Numbered from the stretch's first letter, positions 22,477-32,436 are shown. The stretch is 36,034 bases of DNA from Candidatus Omnitrophota bacterium (GCA_003598175.1 QZKN01000023.1:1-36034); one strand, 5' to 3'. A program made the numbers and translations. Notes: generated by a model not told the origin, from the sequence alone.

Positions 22477-23310
22477 ATGTCTTACGAGCGAATTTCGATT
22501 AAAAGGCATCTAAAGGGAATCGATCATAAACCGTTAAAACCGGAGGAAGAGTTTAAACTATTAAAAAAGGTTAAAAAAGGCAATGCCTCCGCGCGAGTAC
22601 GGCTGGTGGAAGCCAATCAGCGTTTCGTCGTGCGATTGGCCCTGAGTTTTCGCAATCAGGGTATTCCCATCGCCGATTTGATTCAGGAAGGCAATCTGGG
22701 GCTGATTGAAGCGATTGATCGGTACGATCTCGAGAAAAAATGCCGTCTCATTTCTTACGCGGCGTGGTGGATTCGACTTTATATGCAACGCGCCATCGAA
22801 CAAAAATCGAGAACGGTGACCATCCCGATCAATAAAGTGAGTATCTTGAAAAAAATCAAAAACTTCGAATACGGTTTCATCAAAATGAAAGGCCGTAATC
22901 CGACCTACAAGGAAATCGCCGACGGCATCGGCATGGAAGAAGAGAAGGTGGAATACGTTTATCATCTCGGCACGACAACCTTATCCATCCATGTCGAAGA
23001 CGATGACGGGCAAAGTATGGAAGACCGGCTCGAAGTGGATGTGGCGGAGCCGTTGCGACGCCGTTTGTGGCTGAATGAATTGGAAGCAACCGTTTCCAAA
23101 ACATTCATGCAGTTGACCCAAAAGGAACAGGACGTATTACGCTGCCGTTTTGGTTTGAGCGAAGAAGCGGATCCGGTCAGTCTGCGGCAGGCAGGACGCC
23201 TCCTCGGTCTCTCCGCGGAAGGAGTGCGACAAATTCAGGCGCAAGCGTTAAGCAAACTACGCGATCCGGAATACGGCTCGTTACTCAACGCCTTCGTTCA
23301 CGCTTATTGA
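22477..23310 (+). CDS. Sigma-70 family RNA polymerase sigma factor
   Basis: 277 residues. Regions in order: 1.2-like LKPEEEFKLLKKVKKGN; region 2 ANQRFVVRLALSFRNQGIPI, DLIQEGNLGLIEAIDRYDLE, CRLISYAAWWIRLYMQRAIE; region 3 GRNPTYKEIADGIGMEEEKV; region 4 LTQKEQDVLRCRFGL with an HTH at RQAGRLLGLSAEGVRQIQAQ. It is shorter than RpoD and lacks region 1.1, so it is an alternative group 2/3 sigma of RpoD/RpoH type, with YDLEKKCRLIS replacing the usual GYKFST of region 2.3. GGAGGA lies upstream of ATG 22477, which I prefer to an in-frame opening 72 bases earlier. Confidence 0.93.
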   Translation: MSYERISIKRHLKGIDHKPLKPEEEFKLLKKVKKGNASARVRLVEANQRFVVRLALSFRNQGIPIADLIQEGNLGLIEAIDRYDLEKKCRLISYAAWWIRLYMQRAIEQKSRTVTIPINKVSILKKIKNFEYGFIKMKGRNPTYKEIADGIGMEEEKVEYVYHLGTTTLSIHVEDDDGQSMEDRLEVDVAEPLRRRLWLNELEATVSKTFMQLTQKEQDVLRCRFGLSEEADPVSLRQAGRLLGLSAEGVRQIQAQALSKLRDPEYGSLLNAFVHAY

Positions 23311-23440
23311 TCGATCCGTAACGATACGCGATATGCCAGGATTACAGGCCAAAAAAAAATCGGCCATTGATAAAAAAAAGTTGATAAATCTGAAACTTTA
23401 TGATAACATTACACGTATTATAGATATATATACCTCCCCA

Positions 23441-23488
23441 GCCGCTGTTTTGGAGACTTTGTTTTCGATTCAGCGGCCTCTTTTTTTA
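23441..23488 (+). terminator. Possible terminator after the sigma gene
   Basis: A 7-bp stem GCCGCTG (23441-23447) / CAGCGGC (23471-23477) is followed by CTC and a T-run (23480-23487). The 23-base loop is long for an intrinsic terminator, and it lies 130 bases after the stop, so this is tentative. Confidence 0.35.
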
Positions 23489-23549
23489 ATTCGCACGGAT
23501 CGAACATCGCCTCAGCCACCGGATTACGGATTACCTTTCTTGCAGAAAA

Positions 23550-23741
23550 TCAATCTACCGCATCCGGATCCACCGGTTCCAGAATAATTTGCTTGTCTTT
23601 GATGGCTACCTCGTCCTCCTCTCGTTTGAGGGTCAGGTTCTTCGGAATCTTGATGGATTCGTTGTCGCTAGCGCCATTCACTTTTTCCTGCAACGTGCTT
23701 TTTTCGCTGCCCTGATCCGTTTTACGCCGGTTCTGTGTCAT
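23550..23741 (-). CDS. Small hypothetical protein, possibly AbrB/MazE-like
   Basis: 63 residues with GGAG 7 bases before the ATG. The N-terminal half is polar (MTQNRRKTDQGSEKSTLQEK). The C-terminal half, SIKIPKNLTLKREEDEVAIK then DKQIILEP, recalls the swapped-hairpin pattern of AbrB/MazE antitoxins (IPK...V.IKD..IIL.P), but the match is weak and no toxin gene is next to it. It lies alone in the 716-base gap between the sigma and heparinase genes. The rest of that gap holds only the possible terminator. Confidence 0.45.
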   Translation of the reverse strand: MTQNRRKTDQGSEKSTLQEKVNGASDNESIKIPKNLTLKREEDEVAIKDKQIILEPVDPDAVD

Positions 23742-24026
23742 GTTTCCACTCCACCTTCATTGCACTGCATGATTTATTCGTTCCTGCTATATCATATCAT
23801 ACAGCGGAACTGAATTTTGCGCCAACGAAATACAAGAATCAATAAAAACCGAATTGATGGGGCGACAAGGATAACGCTGTTTCCGCTCTTGCCAAATTTA
23901 CATCCTAAAATCCATTCATAACCGTTTCTTCTTCCTGGAACAATGGATTTCAATCCTTTGACCGATCATCAAAGTTCGTCTATTCTCGCAAGAGGAGAAT
24001 GATGATCATTGAAGAAGGAGAGAAAC

Positions 24027-26024
24027 ATGATTGATGGCCGCCCCCAAAAAACTAATCTCGTATTCGCTCTCACCGCAATGCTCTTTTTCGGCTGTTTCTC
24101 ACTTCCAAACGCTTTTTCCCAGGCAAACGACATTTCACTCGCGCAATCGTTTCCTCAAGGGAAACTGAGTGAAATACTGATTGCTCAAAAAGACTGGCGT
24201 CCGTTTCCGAAAATCTCCGATCGTGAAGCGTGGGAACAGATACCGGCGTCCATTACGGTCAGCCTCATCAAACAAGCGGAAGCCTGTGCGAACGATGAAA
24301 TTCCCGTACTTCCCGCATCCGTCTATCTGCAATTCAAGCGCAACGGCAATCGCAGCAATTATCAGGATATCTGGGGCGAACGGCGCAACCGGTTGCATAC
24401 GCTCGTCATTGCCGAATGTATCGAAAATCAAGGCCGTTTCCTGGATCCCATCGCCGATTTGATCTGGGCGATTTGTGAAGAAACGGCATGGACCTGGCCC
24501 GCTCATATCGGTCCGCAAAAGGCGGGAGTCGATTTACCCGATGTGGATGATCAGGTCGTGGCATTATTTTCTGCGCAAACGTCGAATACGCTCGTCTTGA
24601 CGGAATACCTGCTTGACGAAAAATTGGACAGCGTTTCTCCCTTGATTCGGCAACGAATCCGGAAGGAAGTCGACCGGCGCATTTTGACTCCGTTTTTAAC
24701 CAGAGAATTTGGTTGGATGGGTTATTCGGCTCGCGCGCATCAATCCTATCCCAACAATTGGAATCCGTGGATCTGCTCCAATCTGCTCGTCTCGGCGTTG
24801 CTGGCGGAAACCGATGAAGTCCGCCGTGTGCAGTTGGTGCATAAGACGCTGGATTGCCTGGACAATTTCCTGACCTATTACCCATCCGACGGCAGCTGTG
24901 ATGAAGGGCCGAGTTATTGGGGCCGCGCCGGCGCCAGTTTGTTCGACGCGCTGGAACATGTATACGATGCAACCAACCAACAATTCGATTTTTATAGCCA
25001 TCCGCTGATACAGGAAATCGCCCGTTTCATTTACCGCGTTCATATCGTCGATGATTATTTCGTTTGTCTGGGGGATTGTGATGCGCGCTCTCCCATCTCT
25101 CACGAATTGGTCTATCGTTTCGGCAAACGAATCGGCGATCAACGCCTGCAGGATTTGGGCGCATATGGCTTCGACGAGAAAGCCTGGGTGGAAAGCGTGA
25201 AACGCAATTTCGATCTGAATCGGTATCTGCACCTGCTCTTCCACGGCAACGAACCGGCTCGATCCAATCCCGCCTCTCCGCCTTTCGTTCGCGATGGGTG
25301 GCTGGGCCATCCCGACATGCAAATGATGATCGCGCGCGACGAGGAAGGCAGCGCTAACGGATTGTACGTCGCCGCCTGGGGCGCGCACAACGGGCAAAGC
25401 CACAACCACAACGACGTCGGCAATTTTGTTTTGTTCGCCGACGGAAAACCGATTCTCATCGATATCGGCAGACCGACCTATACCCGCCAAACCTTCAGCA
25501 GCGAACGTTATCAGATTTGGGCCTTTCAATCGGGCTATCACAATCTGCCGACGATCAACGGCGTGGATCAGGAAAACGGAACACACTATGCGGCAAACAA
25601 GGTTTCCTATGACGCAAACGATTCCATCGCGCAGATCGAAATGAACATTGCCGCCGCCTATCCCCGGCAGGCCGGAATTAAATCCTGGAAACGGACGATT
25701 CGGTTGAATCGCGGCAAAAACGTCGAGATTATCGACGCGTATTCGTTGCAAGAAGCCTCTTCCAACGTGATCGAAAACCTGATTTGCGCCGGCAAGGTCG
25801 AACAAACAGAACCGGGAATGCTCTTGATACACGATCGGGAAGAAAGCGTGCGGATAATCCTGGCATACGATCCGCAAATACTTGCCGCCAACGTGGAATC
25901 CATCGAATTGGATGACTCCAAGTTGAGAAGCATTTGGGGGGAACAGCTGTATCGGATTCGCCTGCAAACCATCAATGCGAAAACGCAAGATACTCTTTGG
26001 TTTCGACTCGCGAAACAACCATAA
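24027..26024 (+). CDS. Secreted heparinase II/III-family protein
   Basis: 665 residues. The signal peptide (LVFALTAMLFFGCFSLPNAF, cleavage near FSQA) is followed by an (alpha/alpha) toroid domain (~90-370) with the hallmark NNWNPWICSNLLVSALL, and a beta-sandwich heparinase II/III domain (~390-665) with GAHNGQSHNHNDVGNFVLFA around residue 460 and ILIDIGRPTYTRQTF. Relatives are polysaccharide lyases acting on uronic-acid polymers. The Tyr/His residues typical of activity appear present (HNHND, PTYT), but the substrate cannot be told. ATG at 24027 follows GAAGGAGA; a TTG 18 bases earlier is in frame. It lies near the TonB receptor and a second heparinase-type gene. Confidence 0.9.
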   Translation: MIDGRPQKTNLVFALTAMLFFGCFSLPNAFSQANDISLAQSFPQGKLSEILIAQKDWRPFPKISDREAWEQIPASITVSLIKQAEACANDEIPVLPASVYLQFKRNGNRSNYQDIWGERRNRLHTLVIAECIENQGRFLDPIADLIWAICEETAWTWPAHIGPQKAGVDLPDVDDQVVALFSAQTSNTLVLTEYLLDEKLDSVSPLIRQRIRKEVDRRILTPFLTREFGWMGYSARAHQSYPNNWNPWICSNLLVSALLAETDEVRRVQLVHKTLDCLDNFLTYYPSDGSCDEGPSYWGRAGASLFDALEHVYDATNQQFDFYSHPLIQEIARFIYRVHIVDDYFVCLGDCDARSPISHELVYRFGKRIGDQRLQDLGAYGFDEKAWVESVKRNFDLNRYLHLLFHGNEPARSNPASPPFVRDGWLGHPDMQMMIARDEEGSANGLYVAAWGAHNGQSHNHNDVGNFVLFADGKPILIDIGRPTYTRQTFSSERYQIWAFQSGYHNLPTINGVDQENGTHYAANKVSYDANDSIAQIEMNIAAAYPRQAGIKSWKRTIRLNRGKNVEIIDAYSLQEASSNVIENLICAGKVEQTEPGMLLIHDREESVRIILAYDPQILAANVESIELDDSKLRSIWGEQLYRIRLQTINAKTQDTLWFRLAKQP

Positions 26025-26192
26025 ATGACGCCGACAATCGAAAAGTTTATGTCCACTCTTGCCAATATCACAATAAAATATTTTCGCGTAGAATCCGAAC
26101 CTTCCACTTGATTTTTGAAATTTGGAAAGTACTAATTTAAGTATAACTATGCTGATGGTGTTTTTATTTTCATTCTGCCAATTGAGGGCGCT

Positions 26193-26669
26193 ATGCCGAT
26201 ATCCATTGTTGGGCGCTTCTTCGCAGCGCAAGCGGTTTTCGCCGAAAACGATTCCATCGGAATCCAGCAAGTCCGGTTTTTCGATCCCAGTTCATTTGAT
26301 CCCGTTATTGCGATCTATTTTCTGGGTTTCCTGAGTTTACTCATCTCTCTGTTGGTTTTCCTGACCTTCAAATATCAGCGCTGGAAGAAATATCAACTTT
26401 TTCTTGAAGAAATGAAGACGCTGGATTTGGATCCCGAAGCGGAAGGGACGTTTGCCTGGATGGTCAAGCGGCATCAAATGGATGAACCGGTCAACATTTT
26501 CTGTTCTCCCCGTATTTTCGATGAAATGGCCTCGACAGAGATGCTGCGTATTTTGGCCAGCGCTGGCTCCATACAATCCAAACAGAACTTCATCGACATG
26601 ATCTACAGCATCCGGAACAAAACCTACCGTCGCGATTGGATCTCCGGCAAACAGTTCAGCCGTACGTAA
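26193..26669 (+). CDS. Membrane protein of unknown function
   Basis: 158 residues. A hydrophobic segment at ~36-60 (PVIAIYFLGFLSLLISLLVF) anchors a cytoplasmic C-terminal domain starting FKYQRWKKYQLFLEEMKTLD. That domain includes FAWMVKRHQMDEPVNIFCSP and FDEMASTEMLRI, which resembles the N-terminal helical part found next to PilZ domains in some spirochaete and Firmicute proteins, but no PilZ domain follows here. GAGGG is 4 bases before the ATG. The upstream bases in another frame encode MLMVFLFSFCQL, which could be a true signal peptide cut off by a frameshift; this is unresolved. Confidence 0.6.
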   Translation: MPISIVGRFFAAQAVFAENDSIGIQQVRFFDPSSFDPVIAIYFLGFLSLLISLLVFLTFKYQRWKKYQLFLEEMKTLDLDPEAEGTFAWMVKRHQMDEPVNIFCSPRIFDEMASTEMLRILASAGSIQSKQNFIDMIYSIRNKTYRRDWISGKQFSRT

Positions 26670-26748
26670 TTGAAAATGATACAAAATCAGGGAATTCGCA
26701 GGGGCAGAAGAAACGCAGCTCTTACCGTCTCACTATTGATTATTTTTT

Positions 26749-28824
26749 TTAAAATCTCCACGTCAATTTCAAATAAAAATTCCGCTCGATTTTCGAATAC
26801 AGTGTGTTGATGTAATCCGCCCGTTTATATTCGATATGGCGATCGCCGATTGCATTTTGAATTCCTGCTGAAATTTCAAGATTCTTGCGTGGTTTCCATC
26901 CCAATCGGGCATCGAACGATACAAATCCCGGAACGCCGTATTCCGCTCTCTCATCGACAACGCGAAGCCAACAATCCAATTCCAGATTGTCCCGCACATC
27001 CATTAACGAACGGAGTGAAAGTTGATGATGTGGACTTAATCCTTCCCGGCTTTCCATCCACGAGCTGAAACTATTTTCTGTTGTATGAAGCTGGATTTCC
27101 AACAATGTGTACGCCGCCTTCCATTGCCACCAATCCGCAGCTTTCCAATCGGCCGCCAGTTCGATCCCATACGTCTCGCCTGTCATTTGATTATCCGCGT
27201 GAAAGGGAATGATCAGGTAACCGGCGGCAGGGAGGAGCGCAAAAGGCTCCGCTGTGATCAAATCGTCATACATGTTGTAAAACGCGGCAATATCCAATGA
27301 AAGTTGCCGGCTGACGTCGGCGCGATACCCGATTTCATAGGCGAGCAGCTCTTCCGAATCGAAATCCGAATCGCCGGTCACGCGGTTGAGAAAGAGAATA
27401 TGGATGAGATTGCGCGGATCGTCGGGTGAAATGAAACCGAGATCGATCTCCGCGCCGTGATCGCCTCGCGATGGTGTACGCACCGCGCGAGAAATTGCCG
27501 CCCAGAATGTATGCCGATCATGCGGAGTCCACAACAAACGCGTATTGGGCTGAATTTCAAAGCCGCTGTAATCATTATGTTCGAATTTCGAACCGATCGT
27601 AAAGCGAAGACGATTTTCGACCAGCGTGATTTCATTCTGCAAAAACGCGCTGAACAGGTGATCGTCGCGACTGTCCGGATCAAAGAAAATATCCATGCCG
27701 TCGCGGATCTCATCCGTCGAAAACCGATATCCCAATCCCCAAATCAGTTCCTGGCGGTCGGTTAAGGCAAACCGATGTTGAAAATCAAAGTCGAAGATGT
27801 CACGATCTTCTTTCAACAAATCATATTCATGCATGGACCAATCATAATAAAGCTGCAAAGACAGATCGGAGGATTCCGAAAACTCCCGCGTCCAGCGAAA
27901 TAACAGATTCGCGCCGGCGGCGTTGTCCTCGGCGTCATAAAATCGTTCGTACGGGGCTGTCGAAATGGGACTGATGTAGGTGGAGCCGAGTTCTCCGCCA
28001 TATACATCACCCTGCAGGGTCAACGAGTCGCTATCGTTGCCGTCCCAATCGATGCGAAATCCGCTGCGCAAATAGTCCCAATCATCGGCGGCGTCATTCT
28101 CGAACGGGTCGACAAACGAATCACGATTGAAATATTTTGCATAGACTCGATAAGCCAGATCCTTGCTTGCCGTTCCGCCATAACGGACGCCGCCGAAACC
28201 GGGTTCTTCCGTTCCGTATCCGGCGGTTATAAGGCCGCCTTGCGTGTCTTTGGCCTTTTTGGTGATGATATTGACGACGCCATTGACCGCATTGGCGCCC
28301 CACAACGTGGCGCCCGGTCCGCGAATGACCTCAATCCGTTCCACATCCTCCAACATCACATCCTTCACTTCCCAATTCACGCCCGAAAACAGAGGAGTGT
28401 AGACGCTGCGACCGTCAATCAAAACCAACAATTTATTCGAAAACCGATCGTTGAAACCGCGTGAACTCACCGCCCATTTATTCGCATCCAGCCGCGCCAC
28501 GTGCAATCCCGGCGTCATCCGCAGCGCTTCGGGGATGCTTGTTGCTCCCGACCGGCGGATATCCTCTTGGGTGATCACAAAAACCGCCGCCGCCGCGTCG
28601 GATAATGATTCCGACTTTTTGGAAACGGAAGTCACTTCGATCTGTAACAGTTCCTGCAGGCTGAAATCCGTCAGTTTTGCGGGCTGGGAACGATTTTCCT
28701 CTTCGCTAAAACCGATTGAGCAGAGAAGATGCAAAATGAGTGAAATTTCCATGAAAAAAAGGGATTTATGCCGTCGGAATAGCGGCATAAGAAAGGAAAA
28801 ACGAGGATAGAGAGTTGAAACCAT
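26749..28824 (-). CDS. TonB-dependent outer-membrane receptor
   Basis: 691 residues. Signal region (MEISLILHLLCSIGFS), then a plug domain at ~70-190: LTDFSLQELLQIEVTSVSKK, VFVITQEDIRRSGATSIPEA, VSSRGFNDRFSNKLLVLIDG, IEVIRGPGATLWGANAVNGV then VNIITKK. The rest is a beta-barrel of alternating aromatic strands ending IERNFYLKLTWRF, with the C-terminal Phe needed for BAM assembly. It is not SusC-like (no CarboxypepD_reg N-terminal domain, no SusD nearby). Substrate is unknown; the two heparinase-type neighbours hint at an oligosaccharide or a metal/vitamin complex. The start is uncertain: Met at 28824, 28788 and 28752 are all in frame and none has a clear ribosome site. Confidence 0.93.
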   Translation of the reverse strand: MVSTLYPRFSFLMPLFRRHKSLFFMEISLILHLLCSIGFSEEENRSQPAKLTDFSLQELLQIEVTSVSKKSESLSDAAAAVFVITQEDIRRSGATSIPEALRMTPGLHVARLDANKWAVSSRGFNDRFSNKLLVLIDGRSVYTPLFSGVNWEVKDVMLEDVERIEVIRGPGATLWGANAVNGVVNIITKKAKDTQGGLITAGYGTEEPGFGGVRYGGTASKDLAYRVYAKYFNRDSFVDPFENDAADDWDYLRSGFRIDWDGNDSDSLTLQGDVYGGELGSTYISPISTAPYERFYDAEDNAAGANLLFRWTREFSESSDLSLQLYYDWSMHEYDLLKEDRDIFDFDFQHRFALTDRQELIWGLGYRFSTDEIRDGMDIFFDPDSRDDHLFSAFLQNEITLVENRLRFTIGSKFEHNDYSGFEIQPNTRLLWTPHDRHTFWAAISRAVRTPSRGDHGAEIDLGFISPDDPRNLIHILFLNRVTGDSDFDSEELLAYEIGYRADVSRQLSLDIAAFYNMYDDLITAEPFALLPAAGYLIIPFHADNQMTGETYGIELAADWKAADWWQWKAAYTLLEIQLHTTENSFSSWMESREGLSPHHQLSLRSLMDVRDNLELDCWLRVVDERAEYGVPGFVSFDARLGWKPRKNLEISAGIQNAIGDRHIEYKRADYINTLYSKIERNFYLKLTWRF

Positions 28825-29093
28825 ATTCGTGGGACGTGAAACAATTCAAAGTATCGTTTACCAACATAAAATGAGGGATGAACATCGGCAATCCGCTTTT
28901 TCAGGAAATACAATACCACATGCCGCGAAAGAATCCAATACACACAAATCGAACGGAACAGGCTCCAAACCTATTATCAACAATAAATAAAAGAATTTTT
29001 CAACCATCTCAAAAAAAAGAATCCAGGTTACGTTTATTCAATCCATTACCTGTATGGGATGAATAAAATTAGTAACAGAAAAGTATCAACCGA

Positions 29094-31508
29094 TCATTTT
29101 GTATCGTTTACCCTGAGTATAGCATCATTTGTAATGAATTGTCCCGTCAACAATCCATCTCGATTGAAAACGGCGGCGGCGACTTCTCCATTCGTTTCCA
29201 ATCCGTCAACCGCAAGCGTACGCCGACCCGCCGATTGGAGCAAAACGGTAACAAATCCCTCTCCGAACGGGACATGCACAACATATCCGCCTTCCACCAG
29301 AGATAGTCTGGCGCCGTTTTCCAATTGCTGATTCGAACGATAGGGCTGCAACACCGTTATAAAATCTTTTGTCGTTGAAGGAGTACGCGTCGCAGCCGTC
29401 AAATGATACTCGACCAGCTGGACGCGCGGGCGCGGAGGCGGATCGAACCGATCGGTTTGCGTCAACGTCAAATTGGTCGGCCAAAGAAAACCGGCGCGGC
29501 AGGCAGCCGAGCCATTCACCACGCGCACGTCGTATTGATCGCGAATCTCCATCTCCGTCGGCGCATGAAGCCGCCATTCGAACGATGAGGGCGTCGGCGC
29601 AACCAACGTATCAAAAATTACGATCACTTTCGGTTTGATAAACAGCATTCTCCGCGTGAATTGCGTCAAATTTTCGCCATACGCTTTTCCCGCCTCGCCG
29701 CAAACGTAATCAAAAAGCGGCCCGGTTTGAAATTCCGCAATTTCCCCTCGCGCCTTTTCCGTCCGTTTTCCCTGCGTTTCCCCATTCACGGTGATGGAGT
29801 TTGTCGATTTGGTGTGCCACATCCAATTTTTGTGGTGGTCGCTGCCATACACATCACGCCGGCCGGAACGTATAAATAAGCGCTCGCCGAACGCATACAA
29901 TAAAAACGAGTTGTTCGCCTCATAACCGTGGCTCTGCGTACCGAACGGACTGCTCTTGAAAATCAATTCGACATTATCGCTCGCCTTTTTAAGAGTCACG
30001 TTCATCATCGCCTGTCCGATACCGTGAAAACATCGCGAAGAAGGTAGATCCGTCGGGGGTTTGGACGCTACCGGCGGCAACGCCCCCCGAATAAAACCGA
30101 TATAACCGCCCTCTGGCGAAATTTCACCATGCGTATCGACATACCATTGCCAATATGGATTCTTCGCCTGCGCCGCGAAGATCGACATGAGCCGGCAATT
30201 CCCCTGCGAGTTCAATCGCGCCGTCAAGTCGCCGAATCCTCCCCCCTGCGTTCCGGGCGGCTGCAAATACATCGGATAATATCCGATTTGCGAGAAATAA
30301 GGTTTATCGAATGCATTGATCCCCATCGCGACCCGCATCACATCCGCCCACCACGTGAACCGATTGATATAACTGCGCCAATACGACATCCCCTCATGCC
30401 ATCCGCCATCGTCGTCGCTCCATACCGGATACACATTCGCAAACACATTAGCCGCAAACCACACCCATTGTTCCGCCGCGGGAATCTCATGCAAAAAAGC
30501 GATCCCCACCTCTCCCAAAAAATGCCATGCTCGATTGCTGTGACTCGCGTAAGGATTCCACAAATGACGCGGGCACAGATGGGTATACATTTCCTCCCCG
30601 CGAACCGCCATCACGGCGCGGCACTTTTCCCGCTCCGCCTCACTCAACAGATCATGAACGAACGTATAGGCTCTCGATAAATAGTAATTATAAGGCATCC
30701 CCGCTTCGTCGTTATATCGATAACCGGTCGCCCCTTTCGGATTCCATTCCGCGCATTCCAAAAGGATCTGTTTCGCCCGCTCGCCATATTCATCCTTGCC
30801 TCCCAGTAACCGCGTAAACGCCAGCGTGGCCGCGCTATTGAGCGCGCGAATGGTATATACCCGGTTTCCCCACCAAATCTCCCGCCATTCCTCGCTTAAC
30901 CGCTCGATTCCTTCCGGATAAAGCGGCGGCTCCTGCGTCGGCGGAGGCTCTCTCATGATGTCTTCACATTCCTTCACCAATCCATCAAAAGCATCCTTCA
31001 AATCCTCCTGCGCCCGCCGCTGCATTTCGGAAATCTGTTCCGGGCGTACGAACAAGCGCGGATGTGCGGTCGGGATTCGCTCAATCAAATCGGTTTTCGA
31101 CGGCAATGGCATTTCCCGCGCATTTTCTGCAATCACGAACGACCGCGCTTGACTCCACGCGGATGTCGCGCCATCCCCATCCGTGAACCGAAACCGCCAG
31201 TACCATTTTCCCGCAGGAAAAAGGCGCGAAGGCGTATGCACATTGAACGTAATCTCGCCACATTCATAGGCAAGGGAGGTAAATTCGGAATTGACGGAGC
31301 ATTGCAGCTGATAACTCACGGCTCCTTTTTGTGGACGCCAGGAAAAATTCGGAGGCGTCATCACAATCGTACTGCCATCCAAAGGCCGAAATCCCCACTC
31401 ATTTTCCCGCGCCGGCTCGTCGTTGACGACGAGCGACTCCATACAGACAACGGTTGAAATAAAACTCAAAAACAGGAACAAAAAACCAAATGCAAACGTA
31501 TTTTTCAC
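29094..31508 (-). CDS. Secreted DUF4962/heparinase II/III-type protein
   Basis: 804 residues. GTG at 31508 is chosen because GGGGAG lies 6 bases upstream and a signal peptide (KNTFAFGFLFLFLSFISTVV) follows at once. Residues ~30-140 form a fibronectin-like domain (GFRPLDGSTIVMTPPNFSWR, VSYQLQCSVNSEFTSL, GKWYWRFRFTDGDGATSAWS) as in DUF4962 leaders. Then comes an alpha-toroid (HPRLFVRPEQISEMQRRAQE, HLWNPYASHSNRAWHFLGEV) and a heparinase-like beta-sandwich (FGTQSHGYEANNSFLLYAFG). In this subgroup SHGYEANNSF replaces the SHNHNDVGNF of the 24027 protein. Likely a periplasmic or outer-membrane polysaccharide lyase or a relative. In-frame upstream codons to 31601 lack a ribosome site. Confidence 0.88.
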   Translation of the reverse strand: MKNTFAFGFLFLFLSFISTVVCMESLVVNDEPARENEWGFRPLDGSTIVMTPPNFSWRPQKGAVSYQLQCSVNSEFTSLAYECGEITFNVHTPSRLFPAGKWYWRFRFTDGDGATSAWSQARSFVIAENAREMPLPSKTDLIERIPTAHPRLFVRPEQISEMQRRAQEDLKDAFDGLVKECEDIMREPPPTQEPPLYPEGIERLSEEWREIWWGNRVYTIRALNSAATLAFTRLLGGKDEYGERAKQILLECAEWNPKGATGYRYNDEAGMPYNYYLSRAYTFVHDLLSEAEREKCRAVMAVRGEEMYTHLCPRHLWNPYASHSNRAWHFLGEVGIAFLHEIPAAEQWVWFAANVFANVYPVWSDDDGGWHEGMSYWRSYINRFTWWADVMRVAMGINAFDKPYFSQIGYYPMYLQPPGTQGGGFGDLTARLNSQGNCRLMSIFAAQAKNPYWQWYVDTHGEISPEGGYIGFIRGALPPVASKPPTDLPSSRCFHGIGQAMMNVTLKKASDNVELIFKSSPFGTQSHGYEANNSFLLYAFGERLFIRSGRRDVYGSDHHKNWMWHTKSTNSITVNGETQGKRTEKARGEIAEFQTGPLFDYVCGEAGKAYGENLTQFTRRMLFIKPKVIVIFDTLVAPTPSSFEWRLHAPTEMEIRDQYDVRVVNGSAACRAGFLWPTNLTLTQTDRFDPPPRPRVQLVEYHLTAATRTPSTTKDFITVLQPYRSNQQLENGARLSLVEGGYVVHVPFGEGFVTVLLQSAGRRTLAVDGLETNGEVAAAVFNRDGLLTGQFITNDAILRVNDTK

Positions 31509-31786
31509 AATCAACTCCCCTTTCCGAATCATCATCGATTCATCGCTTGTCGTTCTTTCCCTCCCATCGTAAAACACCAATGATATATGGTTCCCATGCA
31601 TTCATACCGGTATCTACCTATAGCACCAATTTCCACTTCCGGGAAGTATCAAATTACCGCGATCCGGAAAGGACAATACGAGAAGCGGATGTTTACATCC
31701 ACGGCAATCGCGTTCCGGATGGATACTCTTGATAACGAATAAGGGGGAAGAGAAGGGCAATCCGTCGCATGAGGTCATTGATTCCA

Positions 31787-31860
<74 letters not shown>

Positions 31861-31967
31861 TTTTTCGAGGAATATTCATTCTAATCGAAGCTCGTGTGCA
31901 ATTCAAGAATGGATTTCATAGAAACCAACATGATCCATTGGTTACAACCAATGCGTTTATATTATTG

Positions 31968-32013
31968 TGGCGCCGACCTCCGGTCTCTACGAGCAGGCTG
32001 GAAGCCGGCGTTT
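31968..32013. repeat. Paired mini-hairpin element (GACCTCCGGTC / GGCTGGAAGCC)
   Basis: The left arm GGCGCCGACCTCCGGTC and right arm GCAGGCTGGAAGCCGGCG are imperfect reverse complements, and each contains its own 4-bp hairpin around a TCC or GGA loop. It has the same build as the elements at 8114 and 11158 with a different stem sequence. It lies in the 575-base gap between the tRNA and the HEPN gene. Confidence 0.55.
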
Positions 32014-32014
32014 C

Positions 32015-32251
32015 TTATTTTATCAATTGAATGGCGACGGATTCATCGGCGGATTCGTCGGAAATGTCGGATGCGGAAGCGGCGGAACCATCCGGGATGC
32101 CGGGAAAACTTACAAAAGGGAGCCATAAAAGGAGGTGGAGAAGCAGTACCAACCAAACGGCATCCACGATTCCCCCCATTCGATTGATTCCACGCCGCCA
32201 AAAGTCCGGTTCAATCGATTGAAAGGGAAAAGATAATGGAAATAAGGCCAT
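32015..32251 (-). CDS. Doubtful small membrane protein
   Basis: 78-residue open frame with one hydrophobic stretch (GIVDAVWLVLLLHLLLWLPF) and a Ser/Asp/Glu-rich tail (GSAASASDISDESADESVAI). No ribosome site precedes the ATG, and the tail overlaps a second open frame on the other strand, so it may be spurious. The rest of this gap, to 32436, shows no gene. Confidence 0.25.
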   Translation of the reverse strand: MALFPLSFPFQSIEPDFWRRGINRMGGIVDAVWLVLLLHLLLWLPFVSFPGIPDGSAASASDISDESADESVAIQLIK

Positions 32252-32436
32252 GACGAATGAGAGAATTCAATTTCTATGTTCGCTGATTACCTATTCTTAT
32301 TATAGGCCAAAACGTGTAAAAGGTGAGAGAAAAAACAATTAGTAACAATGAGGAACTGCCAAGGAGGTAAAACAAACGTCCCCCTGGGGATTCGAACCTC
32401 TGCAACAACTCCTCTAAATAATGAAAAATCAGATCG

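Noticed and set aside
31490..31732. 80-codon plus-strand open frame
   Set aside because: It begins inside the signal-peptide region of the minus-strand heparinase-type gene, lacks a ribosome site and resembles no family.
32376..32412. tRNA 3'-end remnant (GGTTCGAATCC on the minus strand) as an attachment site
   Set aside because: The T-loop motif is present, but two of five T-stem pairs fail, no acceptor or anticodon arm is found and no integrase is nearby. It does not match the adjacent tRNA-Arg. Too weak to call.
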